Source: Candidatus Baltobacteraceae bacterium
GTDB taxonomy: Bacteria; Vulcanimicrobiota; Vulcanimicrobiia; Vulcanimicrobiales; Vulcanimicrobiaceae
Direction of reading: 5' to 3'
Length of the DNA: 64,000 bases
NCBI GenBank assembly: GCA_036488875.1
Contig: DASXGW010000003.1
Span: forward strand, 124,001-188,000
Shown here one piece after another: positions 30,546 to 38,941 of the stretch. The notes under the pieces are model-generated. The model did not search any database, was not told the origin of the DNA, and saw nothing but the letters and a program-made list of their open reading frames with translations. The translations under genes and the position numbers were made by a program. The stretch's first letter is position 1. Each line of letters begins with the position of its first letter.

Positions 30546-32477
30546 ATGCAGGCTTTTCCGCGCTTTCGGGCCGCTGCGTGCGGCGCGTTCCTTAGCATGC
30601 TGCTGGGCATGGCGGTACCGGTTCCGGCTCGAAGCGCCGGTCTTGCGCCGTCGCTGGCAACGGCGAACAATCCGATGACCGTGGTTCTCGACGAGCGCAT
30701 GGCACCGCGCGGGATCGCCTACACGCATATGACGATTCCGGTTGAGGCGGGGGCCTTCACGTTGGACTATCCCGAATGGATACCCGGCGAGCACGGGCCG
30801 ACGGGTCCGCTGCACGACATGTCGGAGTTGCGCGTCAGCGCCAACGGGCAGCCGATCAGCTGGCAGCGCGATCCCGTCGACATGTACGCCTTCCATATCA
30901 CCGTGCCGCCCGGCGTTCATCGCGTCAACGTTGATTTCACCGTCCTGGTCAATCAGCAAAACAACTTCACCGACGGTCAACTCGCGACGCGCCACATCAT
31001 GGTCGGGAACTGGAACCGTTACATCCTGTACCAGCGCAACATCGATAACACGAAGTACTTCGCGACCGCGAGCTTGATCTTACCGTCGGGTTGGGACTAT
31101 GCCAGCGCGCTGCCGGTCCGCTCGCGCAACGGCAACCGCGTCGATTTCAAGACGGTGACGCTCGAGACGCTGGTCGATTCGCCGACCGACTCCGGGCGCT
31201 ACTACCGGCACATTCTTACGTGGAGCCAAGGTAACGCCAAATCGTATCTCGACATGTTCGCCGACCACCCCGAAGATCTCGACATGCCGGCGTGGGAAGT
31301 GCAGGCCTACAAGCGCATGACGCCCGAGGCCATGGCAATCTACGGCGGACGGCACTGGAACGTCTATCACTCCGAACTGACGCTGAGCGATCTCATTCCC
31401 GGACAAGGCATCGAGCATCACCAGTCGAGCGACGACCGGGCCGACGACGACTTCGTCACCAAAGAAGACGAAGAAATGGCCGGCGGCGATCTGCTCACGC
31501 ACGAGTTCTCGCACTCGTGGAACGGGAAATACCGGCGGCCGTTCGACCTGCAGCAGCCGAACTTCAACTTGCCGCATCCCGAGCACACCGAACTGCTTTG
31601 GCAGTACGAAGGCATGAATCAGTACATCGGCGACATGTTGTCGTTCCGCTGCGGTATCAAAGGTAAGGCTGCGGACTTCCCCGAGTATCTGGCGTCGACG
31701 TACGCGCAACTCGCCTACGAGCCCGGGCGCCGCACGACGCCGATCATCGACGTTACGACGGGCGCGCCGTACTATTATGCCACCGGCGGCGCCTATCCGT
31801 CGCTGCGCCGGACGTCGGGCGACTTCTACTCCGAAGGCGAGCTGATGTGGCTCGACGCCGACACGATCATTCGCCAGGTCACGGGTGAGCGCAAGTCGCT
31901 CGACGATTATACGAGAATCTTTGCCGGCGGCGTCTCCTCGCCGCGCGTCGTGACCTATACGCGTGCCGACCTCGAGCACTACTTAAACGAAGTCGTGCCC
32001 TACGACTGGCACGGATTCTTCCAAAAGTACGTGTACTCCATTGCCGTCCAACCCCCGACTGACGAAATTCAGCGCGCGGGCTACAAGTTCGTCTTCACCG
32101 ACAAGCCCAATAAGTACGACCAGGCCAATGAATCGACGGGCAAGTTCGTCGGTTCGTGGTACGACGTGGGTCTCACGGCGACCGATGAGGGGAAGATCAT
32201 CGACGTCCTCGAGGGATCGCCGGCGTGGAACGACGGCCTAGGTGTCGGCATGACGATCGTCTCGATCAACGATCGCGAGTTCAACGCGGACGCCTGGTAC
32301 GCCGCCGTCAAGGCGACGTCGTCGAGCTTCGCGCCCCTGCGGCTGATCGCCGAACAGGACGGCTACTACCGCGATATCACGGTGCACTATCACGGCGGTG
32401 CGAAGTATCCGCATCTCGTGCGAGTAAAGGGCACGACGGATATGCTCACCCTCATCATGCGGCCGCACGCGAAATGA
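30546..32477 (+). CDS. M61-family metallopeptidase with PDZ domain, exported (copy 1)
   Basis: A 643-residue protein; the ATG at 30546 has GGAG five bases upstream. Signal peptide ending near PARSA. An N-terminal beta-sandwich comes first (PVEAGAFTLDYPEWIPGEHGPTGP). The zinc site is HEFSH at about residues 319-323, with the third ligand expected in QYEGMNQYIGD. A C-terminal PDZ-like region follows (GKIIDVLEGSPAWNDGLGVGMTIVSIND). M61 enzymes are glycyl/acidic-preferring aminopeptidases. It ends 11 bases before a paralogue of the same architecture. Confidence 0.93.
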   Translation: MQAFPRFRAAACGAFLSMLLGMAVPVPARSAGLAPSLATANNPMTVVLDERMAPRGIAYTHMTIPVEAGAFTLDYPEWIPGEHGPTGPLHDMSELRVSANGQPISWQRDPVDMYAFHITVPPGVHRVNVDFTVLVNQQNNFTDGQLATRHIMVGNWNRYILYQRNIDNTKYFATASLILPSGWDYASALPVRSRNGNRVDFKTVTLETLVDSPTDSGRYYRHILTWSQGNAKSYLDMFADHPEDLDMPAWEVQAYKRMTPEAMAIYGGRHWNVYHSELTLSDLIPGQGIEHHQSSDDRADDDFVTKEDEEMAGGDLLTHEFSHSWNGKYRRPFDLQQPNFNLPHPEHTELLWQYEGMNQYIGDMLSFRCGIKGKAADFPEYLASTYAQLAYEPGRRTTPIIDVTTGAPYYYATGGAYPSLRRTSGDFYSEGELMWLDADTIIRQVTGERKSLDDYTRIFAGGVSSPRVVTYTRADLEHYLNEVVPYDWHGFFQKYVYSIAVQPPTDEIQRAGYKFVFTDKPNKYDQANESTGKFVGSWYDVGLTATDEGKIIDVLEGSPAWNDGLGVGMTIVSINDREFNADAWYAAVKATSSSFAPLRLIAEQDGYYRDITVHYHGGAKYPHLVRVKGTTDMLTLIMRPHAK

Positions 32478-32488
32478 AGGAGTCAACC

Positions 32489-34390
32489 GTGAAGCAGTTT
32501 TTGATTATCGCGGCCGCGGCACTCGCCTTCATAGGTGCGGATCGTCTCGATACGCCGCTGGCAACAGCGAACAACCCGATGACGATTGTGCTCGATGCGC
32601 GTAAGGCATCGGTTGGACTGGCCTATAGCCACATGACGATTCCGGTGGCACCGGGACCGTTTACGATCGTCTATCCCGAGTGGATTCCCGGCGAGCACTC
32701 GCCCGACGGACCACTCAACGATATCTCCCAACTGGTGATTCGCGCCAACGGGCACCCGATCGCGTGGCATCGGGATCAAGTCGATATGTACGCGTTTCAC
32801 GTCGACGTGCCGCAGGGCGTCCGCACGATTAACGCCGATTTCACCGTGCTCCTCAACGGTCCCGGCGAGGAAGTGATGGCGTCGCGCAACATCCTCGTCG
32901 GCAACTGGAACCGGTACGTGCTGTACCAGCGCAACATCGACAACGAGCAGTACTACGTTCGTCCAAGTCTGATTTTGCCCGACGGTTGGGATTATGCATC
33001 GGCGCTCCCGGGGGCGCAGCGCGCGGGGAATCGGATCAACTTCAACGCGGTCACGCTCGAAACGCTCGTCGACTCACCGACCGACATGGGGCGCTTCGTT
33101 AAACACGTTACGACCTGGACCGGCGACGGAGCGACGTCGTACCTCGATCTCTTCGCCGAAAACCCCGAGGATCTCGACATCAAAGCCGACGTCATTGACG
33201 CGTACAAACGGCTCACACCCGAAGCGATGGCCTTTTACGGCGGCCGGCATTGGAACGTCTATCATGCCGAGCTTACCTTAAGCGAAGCGATCGGTCCCGA
33301 AGGCATCGAGCACCACCAGTCGAGCGACGACCGCGCGTGGGAGTCGTATCTGATCGATCCCAAAGGTTTGTTGACGTTCGGCGATCTGATTCCGCACGAG
33401 TTCTCGCACTCGTGGAACGGCAAATACCGCCGCCCGTACTTGCTCCAAGAACCCAACTTCAACGAGCCCTATCCCGAGCAAACCGAGTTGCTGTGGCAGT
33501 ACGAGGGCATGAACCAATACGTCGGCGACATGCTGTCGTTCCGCTCGGGGCTGCGCGATCCGAAAGACTATCCCGAATACCTCGCTTACCTCTACGCGCG
33601 GTTTGCCTACGAGCCCGGCCGAAATACGACGCCGTTGAGCGATACCACCATCGGAGCGCCTTACTACTATTGCTGCGCGAGCGGCTGGTACTCGAGTCTG
33701 CGGCGAACCGCCGGCGACTTCTATGGTGAGGGCGAGCTGGTCTGGCTCGACGTCGACACGATCATTCGCGAGCAGTCGCACGGAGCCAAGTCGCTCGACG
33801 ATTACGCGAAGGTGTTTGCCGGCGGCATCTCGGCGCCGAAAGTCGTCACCTACACGCGCGCGGATATCGAAAGCTATCTCAACTCGGTGCAGCCGTACGA
33901 TTGGCACGCGTTCTTCCAGAAGTACATCTACTCGATCGCGCCGGTCCCGCCCACCGACGAGCTGGCGAGAGCCGGTTATAAGCTCGTCTACAACGATACG
34001 CCGAACAAGTTCGTCGGCGAGCGCGGCGAGACTCATTCGGTGTATTCGTGGTTTGACGCCGGCGTCAACCTGACCTCAAAGGGACACGTGCAAGACGTCC
34101 GCGAGGGCTCGGCCGCGTGGAAGGCCGGACTTGCGCCGATGATGATGGTCGTTGCGGTCGACGGACGGGCGTTTACCCAGAAGATCTGGACGGCCGCGCT
34201 TAAGAGCGCGAAAATGAGCAATGCCAATATCGACCTGCTCGTCAATCAGGGCGGCTGGTATTCACACCTGTCTTTGGATTACCACGACGGCGTAAAGGTC
34301 CCGCATCTCGAGCGCATCCCGGGGACGACCGACATGCTCGAAGCGATCATGAAGCCGCACGCAACGGCGTCGGCGGCGCCGGCACGCTAG
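32489..34390 (+). CDS. M61-family metallopeptidase with PDZ domain, exported (copy 2)
   Basis: The start is taken as GTG 32489 because AAGGAG lies six bases upstream; an in-frame ATG at 32474 overlaps the previous stop and would add five residues. The product has 633 residues. It shares with copy 1 the opening ATANNPMT.VLD, the IPGEH block, HEFSH at about residues 303-307, QYEGMNQYVGDM and a PDZ-like tail (VQDVREGSAAWKAGLAPMMMVVAVDG). The high similarity and adjacency show a tandem duplication. It overlaps the convergent nuclease-helicase gene by 44 bases. Confidence 0.92.
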   Translation: MKQFLIIAAAALAFIGADRLDTPLATANNPMTIVLDARKASVGLAYSHMTIPVAPGPFTIVYPEWIPGEHSPDGPLNDISQLVIRANGHPIAWHRDQVDMYAFHVDVPQGVRTINADFTVLLNGPGEEVMASRNILVGNWNRYVLYQRNIDNEQYYVRPSLILPDGWDYASALPGAQRAGNRINFNAVTLETLVDSPTDMGRFVKHVTTWTGDGATSYLDLFAENPEDLDIKADVIDAYKRLTPEAMAFYGGRHWNVYHAELTLSEAIGPEGIEHHQSSDDRAWESYLIDPKGLLTFGDLIPHEFSHSWNGKYRRPYLLQEPNFNEPYPEQTELLWQYEGMNQYVGDMLSFRSGLRDPKDYPEYLAYLYARFAYEPGRNTTPLSDTTIGAPYYYCCASGWYSSLRRTAGDFYGEGELVWLDVDTIIREQSHGAKSLDDYAKVFAGGISAPKVVTYTRADIESYLNSVQPYDWHAFFQKYIYSIAPVPPTDELARAGYKLVYNDTPNKFVGERGETHSVYSWFDAGVNLTSKGHVQDVREGSAAWKAGLAPMMMVVAVDGRAFTQKIWTAALKSAKMSNANIDLLVNQGGWYSHLSLDYHDGVKVPHLERIPGTTDMLEAIMKPHATASAAPAR

Positions 34391-37300
34391 AACGCGCGGC
34401 GCTTTCGACGTAAGCGCAGAGCAGGTTCACCAGCGCCATCTCTTCAGGCGTTCTGCAGCGCAGCTCGAGGAGGCGCGGCGAGCAGACGAGCACCGTCATG
34501 CATTGCGCGCGGGAGATCGCGACGTTGAGCCGGTTCTTTTCGAACAGAAATTCGAGGTCGCGCGGCAGCGTTGCGCCGCTCGACGTGGCCATCGAGTAGA
34601 AGACCACCGGTGCCTCCTGTCCCTGGAACTTGTCGACGGTGCCGACGCGAATCTCCCCTAGTCCAGCGGCCGCGAGTTGTTCGCGAATGCGTTTGCGCTG
34701 TCCGTTGTAGGGCGAGACGACCAGAATGTCGTGCTCCGTCAGAGCGCGCGGCGGTTGCGTGCCCACCGTGACGGTGCCGTGTAACAGGTCGCCGGCCGCG
34801 GCCACGATTGCCGCGGCTTCTTCGGACGACGCCCGATAGTTCGCGTCGTGATCGACGGGCATATAGCGCAGTCCGCTGCCGCTCAAACCCGGCGATGCCA
34901 CGGCGTTGCGTGCGCAGTCGGGAGCCGCGTGCAGACGATCGTCGTACACGGCGTGTGAAATGAAGGCGCAGATCTCCGGGTGCATGCGATACGACACGTC
35001 GAGGAAGATCCCGCACGACGGATCGATCGTCTCGTCTTCGCCGAGCGCGTGCTGCAGCACCGAGAGTCCGGTGCCGGTCGGATGCGCGCCTTGCGACACC
35101 TGTGCGAGTTGCAACGGGTCGCCCAGCAGTACGACGTTGCGCGCCGCCGCGGAGCACGCGATCGCGTCGGCCAGCGAAACTTGCCCCGCCTCGTCGATGA
35201 CGAGATAGTCGTAGGCGCCTGCCAACTCTTCGCGCGCGAATAGCCACGACGTTCCCGCGGCGAGCGCGTGCGAAATCGACGCAAACGCTGCGGCGTTGTC
35301 GACGGGCAGCACCATGGGATCGTCGAGCGGCGACTCGTACGCGGAACCTTCGTTTCCGGCCGTGTACTTCTGCAGCCCGATAAACCGGGCGCCGGCCGCC
35401 TGCGCGGCTTGCTCGACCTTGCGCAAGAGGTTGTGAATCGCTTTGTGACCGTTAGCCAAAATGCCGACGCGTTTGCCGTCGGCGAGCAGCTCGACGATGG
35501 CCGCGGCGCCGATCGTGCTCTTGCCCGATCCCGGAGGCCCTTGGACGACGAGGTGGCTGCCGTCGAGATCGTGGACGACCTCCGACACCGAAGCTGCGTC
35601 GACGCGCCCAGGCTGAACCAGCAGGCGCGGATGCAACAGATGTGGTTTTCGGGCGAGCAGAAGCGACTGCGTGCCGGGAAACCGCTGGGCCAGCGTGCCG
35701 TCGAGATAGGCGTTGGCGATGCGCACCAGCGCGTCGCGTTTGCTCTTGGTCTCGATCGGCTTGCCCGGAATGAGTGCGCGCAGCGTATGGGGCACGATAT
35801 TGCGGGTAAGCTTGATTCGCAGCAGTCCGCGTTCGTCGTCGATCTCAACGATCGTGCCGGCGGGCGCGCAGTGGTGCGGGCTATACGGGGTTTCGGTGCC
35901 CAAGTTGTGCTGCTGATCGGGAAACGCGTAGGTGTAGACGTACGACTGCTTCACCTTCGTCGGCTCGATGTCGTCGCGCAGCCGCAGGCCGCCGATCGCC
36001 TCGTGGTCGAATTCGAGCAGCCGGTCGGGATTGGCGCAGCGATCGAAGAGCCGCCAGTACGCGGGCTTGGCTTCGCGCGCGTGATACGAAATGAGATGTC
36101 CCAACAGCCACCGTTCCCGTACCGTTGCGGCCGATTGGCGCAACTCGAGCAGCGAACGCGGCGCGGAAAGTCCGTCGAGCAGCCGGTGTGCGAGTTCGCT
36201 GCGGCCGTCGTCTTCGGGCGTCTCCTCGTTGCGCAGGGCGCGCCATGCGAGCGCGCGGCCGAATTGCCCTTCCCATTCGAAGCGGCGCTCGATCAGCCAC
36301 TCGCGCAGCCGGTGCGTCGAACGGCAATCGTCCTCGTTATAGCGCTCGATGTCGGCAAGGATCGCGTCGTCGCCTCCGGTCAGCCACGATTCGAACATGA
36401 CGATGGAATCGTCGCCGCGCCGCACGTCGGTCGCGCGCGTCATTCCGTAGAATGCCTCGAGCTTCTTGATCGAGTAACTGGGCTGCGAGATTCGCAGCGA
36501 TTGGCGGACGACCGCATAGAGATCGACGAAGGCTTCGTTGCGCAGCAGGTCGTCGAGCTCGCGTTCGCGCGTCGCGTAAAAACCCATCAAGCGCCGCAGC
36601 GCCGTCGTCTCGTACGGCGCGTAGTGGTAAACGTGCATACCCGGATACGCGTGGCGGCGTTCGACCAGGAAGTCGATGGCATCTTCGAACGCGGCGCGTT
36701 CCTGACGGTCGTCGCGCGCCCAGAACGCGCGATACTCCCGTTCCTTCGGCAGATAGAAGCCGAAGAGGTATTCGAGTCCGCGTTCGGGCGCGTACAGCGG
36801 ATCGCCCTCGATGTCGAAGAAGAGGTCGCCCTCGTCGGGTTCGGGCAGCCGTTCGAGTCCGTCGCCTTCGTCGTGCGGCAGCAGATCGTAGACGTAACGG
36901 TGCTCGGTTCTGCCGACGTGTTGCAGGCGCGCTTGGTGGCACAGCTTGTCGAACGTCGACTCGACCATCCCGAACGGACGCTGCTCCGCCGTCGCGGCTG
37001 CGAGTGCCGCGAGCGTCGTCGTGCCGCCGGCCTCGAGCTTGGCAATCTGGTCTTTGCGAATGTTGGCAACCAAACTCAAGTGGTCGTCGGCATCGCGCCG
37101 CTGCGCGCAGGCCTTACTCCACGAACAGACCGTACAGTGCGACTTCTCAAAAGGATACGTGTCGTGGGAAGCGACCCCCATCCATTGGAGAAAGCGCGAC
37201 TTGAGATTGCGATAGTATGCTGCGAAGTCGTCGACGCGAAAGTGCCGTTCCTCGCCGCTGCCGAGCACGACGTGCATCTCGTGCGGCATCGAGCCCTGCA

Positions 37301-37787
37301 GCCGTCCGATGTGGTCGCTGTAGTTGCAGAGCTGGACGAGATAGTACGGCTTCGGATTGAGCGCGAGCTTTGTGTCGATCGCTTCGTAACTCCACGGCCA
37401 GCGCGCGCACGGGCGTTCCACGCGGCGTAAGAAGTCGGCGCGGCCTAAGAACGTTCCGTCGAAAAACGTCGCCTGATAAATGACACGGCTGCCACGCTCC
37501 ATCGCAGCCAGGGCTTGGGCTTCGGCCGCGCGCCACGCCGCCACGGAGCGATCGCCGTTAGCCGAAAAGACGACGACGTCGCCGTCGGGCTGGGCCTGCA
37601 GCCGCTCGAGATGACGACGCTCGTGTTCGTCGCCTTTGCGCGCGAGCAGCGCGGTGGCGGGATCGGGCTCGGGACGGACCAGCTCGCCCAGCGCGACGCG
37701 GCGCTGCAACTCGACGAGATGGTCGCACTCGAGGAAATCGTTGAGGTCGGAAGCCGAGAAGACGAATTGTCCGTCGATCTGCTGCAT
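34347..37787 (-). CDS. TM0106-family RecB-like nuclease fused to an SF1 (Upf1/Dna2-like) helicase
   Basis: A 1146-residue protein. The N-terminal PD-(D/E)XK region has GRADFLRR and YEAIDTKLA, bracketed by cysteines typical of a Cas4/AddB-like Fe-S cluster (LECDH near residue 20, HCTVCSWSKAC near 218). A predicted DEDD-type exonuclease follows (LFFDIEGDPL, near 330). The helicase half carries Walker A GPPGSGKS (near 750), Walker B YLVIDEAGQ, the motif LLGDPLQL, VSYRMHPEI, GTVDKFQGQEAPVVF and NVAISRA. It should resect or process DNA ends, and it may belong to repair or defence. No partner genes of known defence systems are adjacent. Confidence 0.92.
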   Translation of the reverse strand: MQQIDGQFVFSASDLNDFLECDHLVELQRRVALGELVRPEPDPATALLARKGDEHERRHLERLQAQPDGDVVVFSANGDRSVAAWRAAEAQALAAMERGSRVIYQATFFDGTFLGRADFLRRVERPCARWPWSYEAIDTKLALNPKPYYLVQLCNYSDHIGRLQGSMPHEMHVVLGSGEERHFRVDDFAAYYRNLKSRFLQWMGVASHDTYPFEKSHCTVCSWSKACAQRRDADDHLSLVANIRKDQIAKLEAGGTTTLAALAAATAEQRPFGMVESTFDKLCHQARLQHVGRTEHRYVYDLLPHDEGDGLERLPEPDEGDLFFDIEGDPLYAPERGLEYLFGFYLPKEREYRAFWARDDRQERAAFEDAIDFLVERRHAYPGMHVYHYAPYETTALRRLMGFYATRERELDDLLRNEAFVDLYAVVRQSLRISQPSYSIKKLEAFYGMTRATDVRRGDDSIVMFESWLTGGDDAILADIERYNEDDCRSTHRLREWLIERRFEWEGQFGRALAWRALRNEETPEDDGRSELAHRLLDGLSAPRSLLELRQSAATVRERWLLGHLISYHAREAKPAYWRLFDRCANPDRLLEFDHEAIGGLRLRDDIEPTKVKQSYVYTYAFPDQQHNLGTETPYSPHHCAPAGTIVEIDDERGLLRIKLTRNIVPHTLRALIPGKPIETKSKRDALVRIANAYLDGTLAQRFPGTQSLLLARKPHLLHPRLLVQPGRVDAASVSEVVHDLDGSHLVVQGPPGSGKSTIGAAAIVELLADGKRVGILANGHKAIHNLLRKVEQAAQAAGARFIGLQKYTAGNEGSAYESPLDDPMVLPVDNAAAFASISHALAAGTSWLFAREELAGAYDYLVIDEAGQVSLADAIACSAAARNVVLLGDPLQLAQVSQGAHPTGTGLSVLQHALGEDETIDPSCGIFLDVSYRMHPEICAFISHAVYDDRLHAAPDCARNAVASPGLSGSGLRYMPVDHDANYRASSEEAAAIVAAAGDLLHGTVTVGTQPPRALTEHDILVVSPYNGQRKRIREQLAAAGLGEIRVGTVDKFQGQEAPVVFYSMATSSGATLPRDLEFLFEKNRLNVAISRAQCMTVLVCSPRLLELRCRTPEEMALVNLLCAYVESAARSSVPAPPTPLRAAS

Positions 37788-37812
37788 GCTTTCACAACTT
37801 TAGCCGCGGCGC

Positions 37813-37832
37813 GTGCCATACGCCTGGCACTC
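37813..37832. promoter_or_regulatory. Operator-like palindrome GTGCCA-N6-TGGCACTC, copy 1
   Basis: A perfect 6-bp inverted repeat with a 6-base spacer, followed by TC. It sits in the divergent region between the nuclease-helicase gene and the gene at 37900. The same motif recurs at 37860 and 42433. Confidence 0.5.
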
Positions 37833-37865
37833 AAAAATTCTTTCCGCAAGAATTTTAGGATGCCA
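37825..37865. repeat. 41-bp AT-rich imperfect palindrome between divergent genes
   Basis: Two 18-base arms around TCCGC pair at 15 of 18 positions; the inner nine (AAAATTCTT / AAGAATTTT, 37834-37842 and 37848-37856) are perfect. It is much more AT-rich than its surroundings. Both flanking genes read away from it, so an operator or cruciform is likelier than a terminator. Confidence 0.65.
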
Positions 37866-37879
37866 CCCACCTGGCACTC
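37860..37879. promoter_or_regulatory. Operator-like palindrome ATGCCA-N6-TGGCACTC, copy 2
   Basis: TGCCA-CCCACC-TGGCA followed by CTC. It ends eight bases before the TAGACT hexamer of the gene at 37900. Confidence 0.5.
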
Positions 37880-37887
37880 CGGTTGGC

Positions 37888-37893
37888 TAGACT
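37888..37893 (+). promoter_or_regulatory. -10-like hexamer TAGACT, six bases before the start codon
   Basis: TAGACT-ACGGGC-ATG at 37900. No Shine-Dalgarno is present, so the mRNA is predicted leaderless. Confidence 0.5.
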
Positions 37894-37899
37894 ACGGGC

Positions 37900-38412
37900 A
37901 TGTTCGATCCACTACTCGCCGCCGACCGCCTTCCCAAACTCGCGGAGCGCGCGATGCGCGCCGCCATCGTGACTCGCCGCTCGCGGCAGCTGCTCGTCGA
38001 CGACGCGCTTATCCGTTTCGAGCAGCTGGTGCAGCGGGGTGCCCGCGACGGCATTCGCCCGGCGCTGCTCTTCGCCGAGCGCGACCGGATCGTCCGCGAG
38101 TTGGGGCGATTCATGCAAAGCCGGCTGGCGACGCGGCTGTTTGCGATCGACCGGCGCGACGTTGCGTCGGTCGCGCGGGCGGCCCGTCCGTTCGACGCGA
38201 TCGTGCGGGGTAAGCGCGGAGGGCTGTACGGCGTCGTGTTCCGGCGCTTGGCGAGCGACGGCCGCCGGCTCGAATCGATGCGGACCATTCGCAATGCCGC
38301 CAACGGGTACGAACCGGAACGGCTGCGCGGCGTGCTGGTCTACGATTTCACGACGGGCGCCGTGCGCACGCTGCGCTGCGGCACCCGTCCGGTAGAGTTG
38401 ACCGCAGCTTAG
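37900..38412 (+). CDS. Hypothetical protein (170 aa)
   Basis: I do not recognise this protein. It is Arg-rich and mostly helical in its first 90 residues (FDPLLAADRLPKLAERAMRAAI, ALLFAERDRIVRELGRFMQSRL). A more beta-like C-terminal part follows (GGLYGVVFRRLASDGRRLES, RGVLVYDFTTGAVRTLRCG). It has no signal peptide or membrane helix. It begins with a leaderless-type start and two copies of the TGCCA-N6-TGGCA operator lie upstream, shared with the divergent nuclease-helicase gene, so a DNA-metabolism link is possible but unproven. Confidence 0.65.
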   Translation: MFDPLLAADRLPKLAERAMRAAIVTRRSRQLLVDDALIRFEQLVQRGARDGIRPALLFAERDRIVRELGRFMQSRLATRLFAIDRRDVASVARAARPFDAIVRGKRGGLYGVVFRRLASDGRRLESMRTIRNAANGYEPERLRGVLVYDFTTGAVRTLRCGTRPVELTAA

Positions 38413-38422
38413 TTGATGCGTC

Positions 38423-38845
38423 TTAGCAGAGTCCACCGCGAAGAGCTAAGACCGCTACTTGGGTGCGCGCCGTCAAGCCGAGTTTTCCGAGAATGTGTGA
38501 GATGTGGTTCTTGATCGTCTTGTCGCTGAGCTCGAGGTTCGCGCCGATCTGCTTGTTGGACAAGCCCTCGGCGATGAGCCGTACGACCTGAAGCTCGCGG
38601 GTCGAGAGCACCGCGCTCAAGTTCCACGCGCCGTCGCCGCCTGGAACGGGGCGAAGATGTCGCTTTGAGCTTTTCTTGGTCGACTTGCCGGCGTCAATGA
38701 GCGTTCCGACCGTAACCTCCCACAGATTGGGACGGTGGAGGATGACGGCCAGTTCGTTATCGTTACGAGCCAGGAGCGAGGCGGCGTAGCGTAAGATTTC
38801 GTCGCCTTGGTCGTCGGGGGTCCCGGGCATTGGTTGAGTATCCAT
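38423..38845 (-). CDS. LuxR/NarL-type HTH regulator without receiver domain
   Basis: A 140-residue protein. The C-terminal 65 residues are a clear GerE/LuxR helix-turn-helix: LSTRELQVVRLIAEGLSNKQIGANL then LSDKTIKNHISHILGKLG. The N-terminal 70 residues (ILRYAASLLARNDNELAVILHR) do not contain the Asp/Lys pattern of a receiver domain and are not a recognised sensor. A short Lys/Ser-rich linker (KSTKKSSKRH) separates them. It is divergent, by 96 bases, from the amidase/ABM/large-regulator operon, which is a natural candidate target. Confidence 0.88.
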   Translation of the reverse strand: MDTQPMPGTPDDQGDEILRYAASLLARNDNELAVILHRPNLWEVTVGTLIDAGKSTKKSSKRHLRPVPGGDGAWNLSAVLSTRELQVVRLIAEGLSNKQIGANLELSDKTIKNHISHILGKLGLTARTQVAVLALRGGLC

Positions 38846-38876
38846 AAAATAAGAGCGTCCTTTTGGAAGCCTTCGC

Positions 38877-38882
38877 TAGAAT
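38877..38882 (+). promoter_or_regulatory. -10 hexamer TAGAAT for the 38942 operon
   Basis: TAGAAT lies about 60 bases before the GTG at 38942. It predicts transcription from about 38889 and a short leader that is nearly filled by the hairpin at 38898-38940. No clear -35 is seen. Confidence 0.4.
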
Positions 38883-38897
38883 GGAAGGTACCAAAGG

Positions 38898-38940
38898 CCC
38901 AGGCGAGCGGCATCGGGGGAAACCCCTAGAAGAGCCTAGG
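38898..38940 (+). promoter_or_regulatory. Structured 5' leader with GNRA-capped stem
   Basis: An outer stem (CCCAGGC with GCCTAGG, one mismatch) encloses a 10/7-base internal loop and a GGGG-GAAA-CCCC hairpin. It ends one base before the GTG start and includes the only purine-rich segment (AGAAGAG) that could serve as Shine-Dalgarno. Translation could therefore be controlled by folding. Confidence 0.45.
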
Positions 38941-38941
38941 C

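Noticed and set aside
35268-37430. 720-codon plus-strand frame opposite the nuclease-helicase
   Set aside because: No recognisable domain, no ribosome binding site, and composition typical of a reverse-frame shadow.
37825-37879. CIRCE (HrcA) or LexA site
   Set aside because: TGGCACTC resembles half of CIRCE, but the matching GAGTGC half with 9-base spacing is missing; no LexA-type GAAC-N4-GTTC.
37873-37887. Sigma54 promoter (TGGCAC ... TTGGC)
   Set aside because: The distance between the GG and GC elements is off by one here and by more in the copy at 42444; the TAGACT-N6-ATG explanation fits both.
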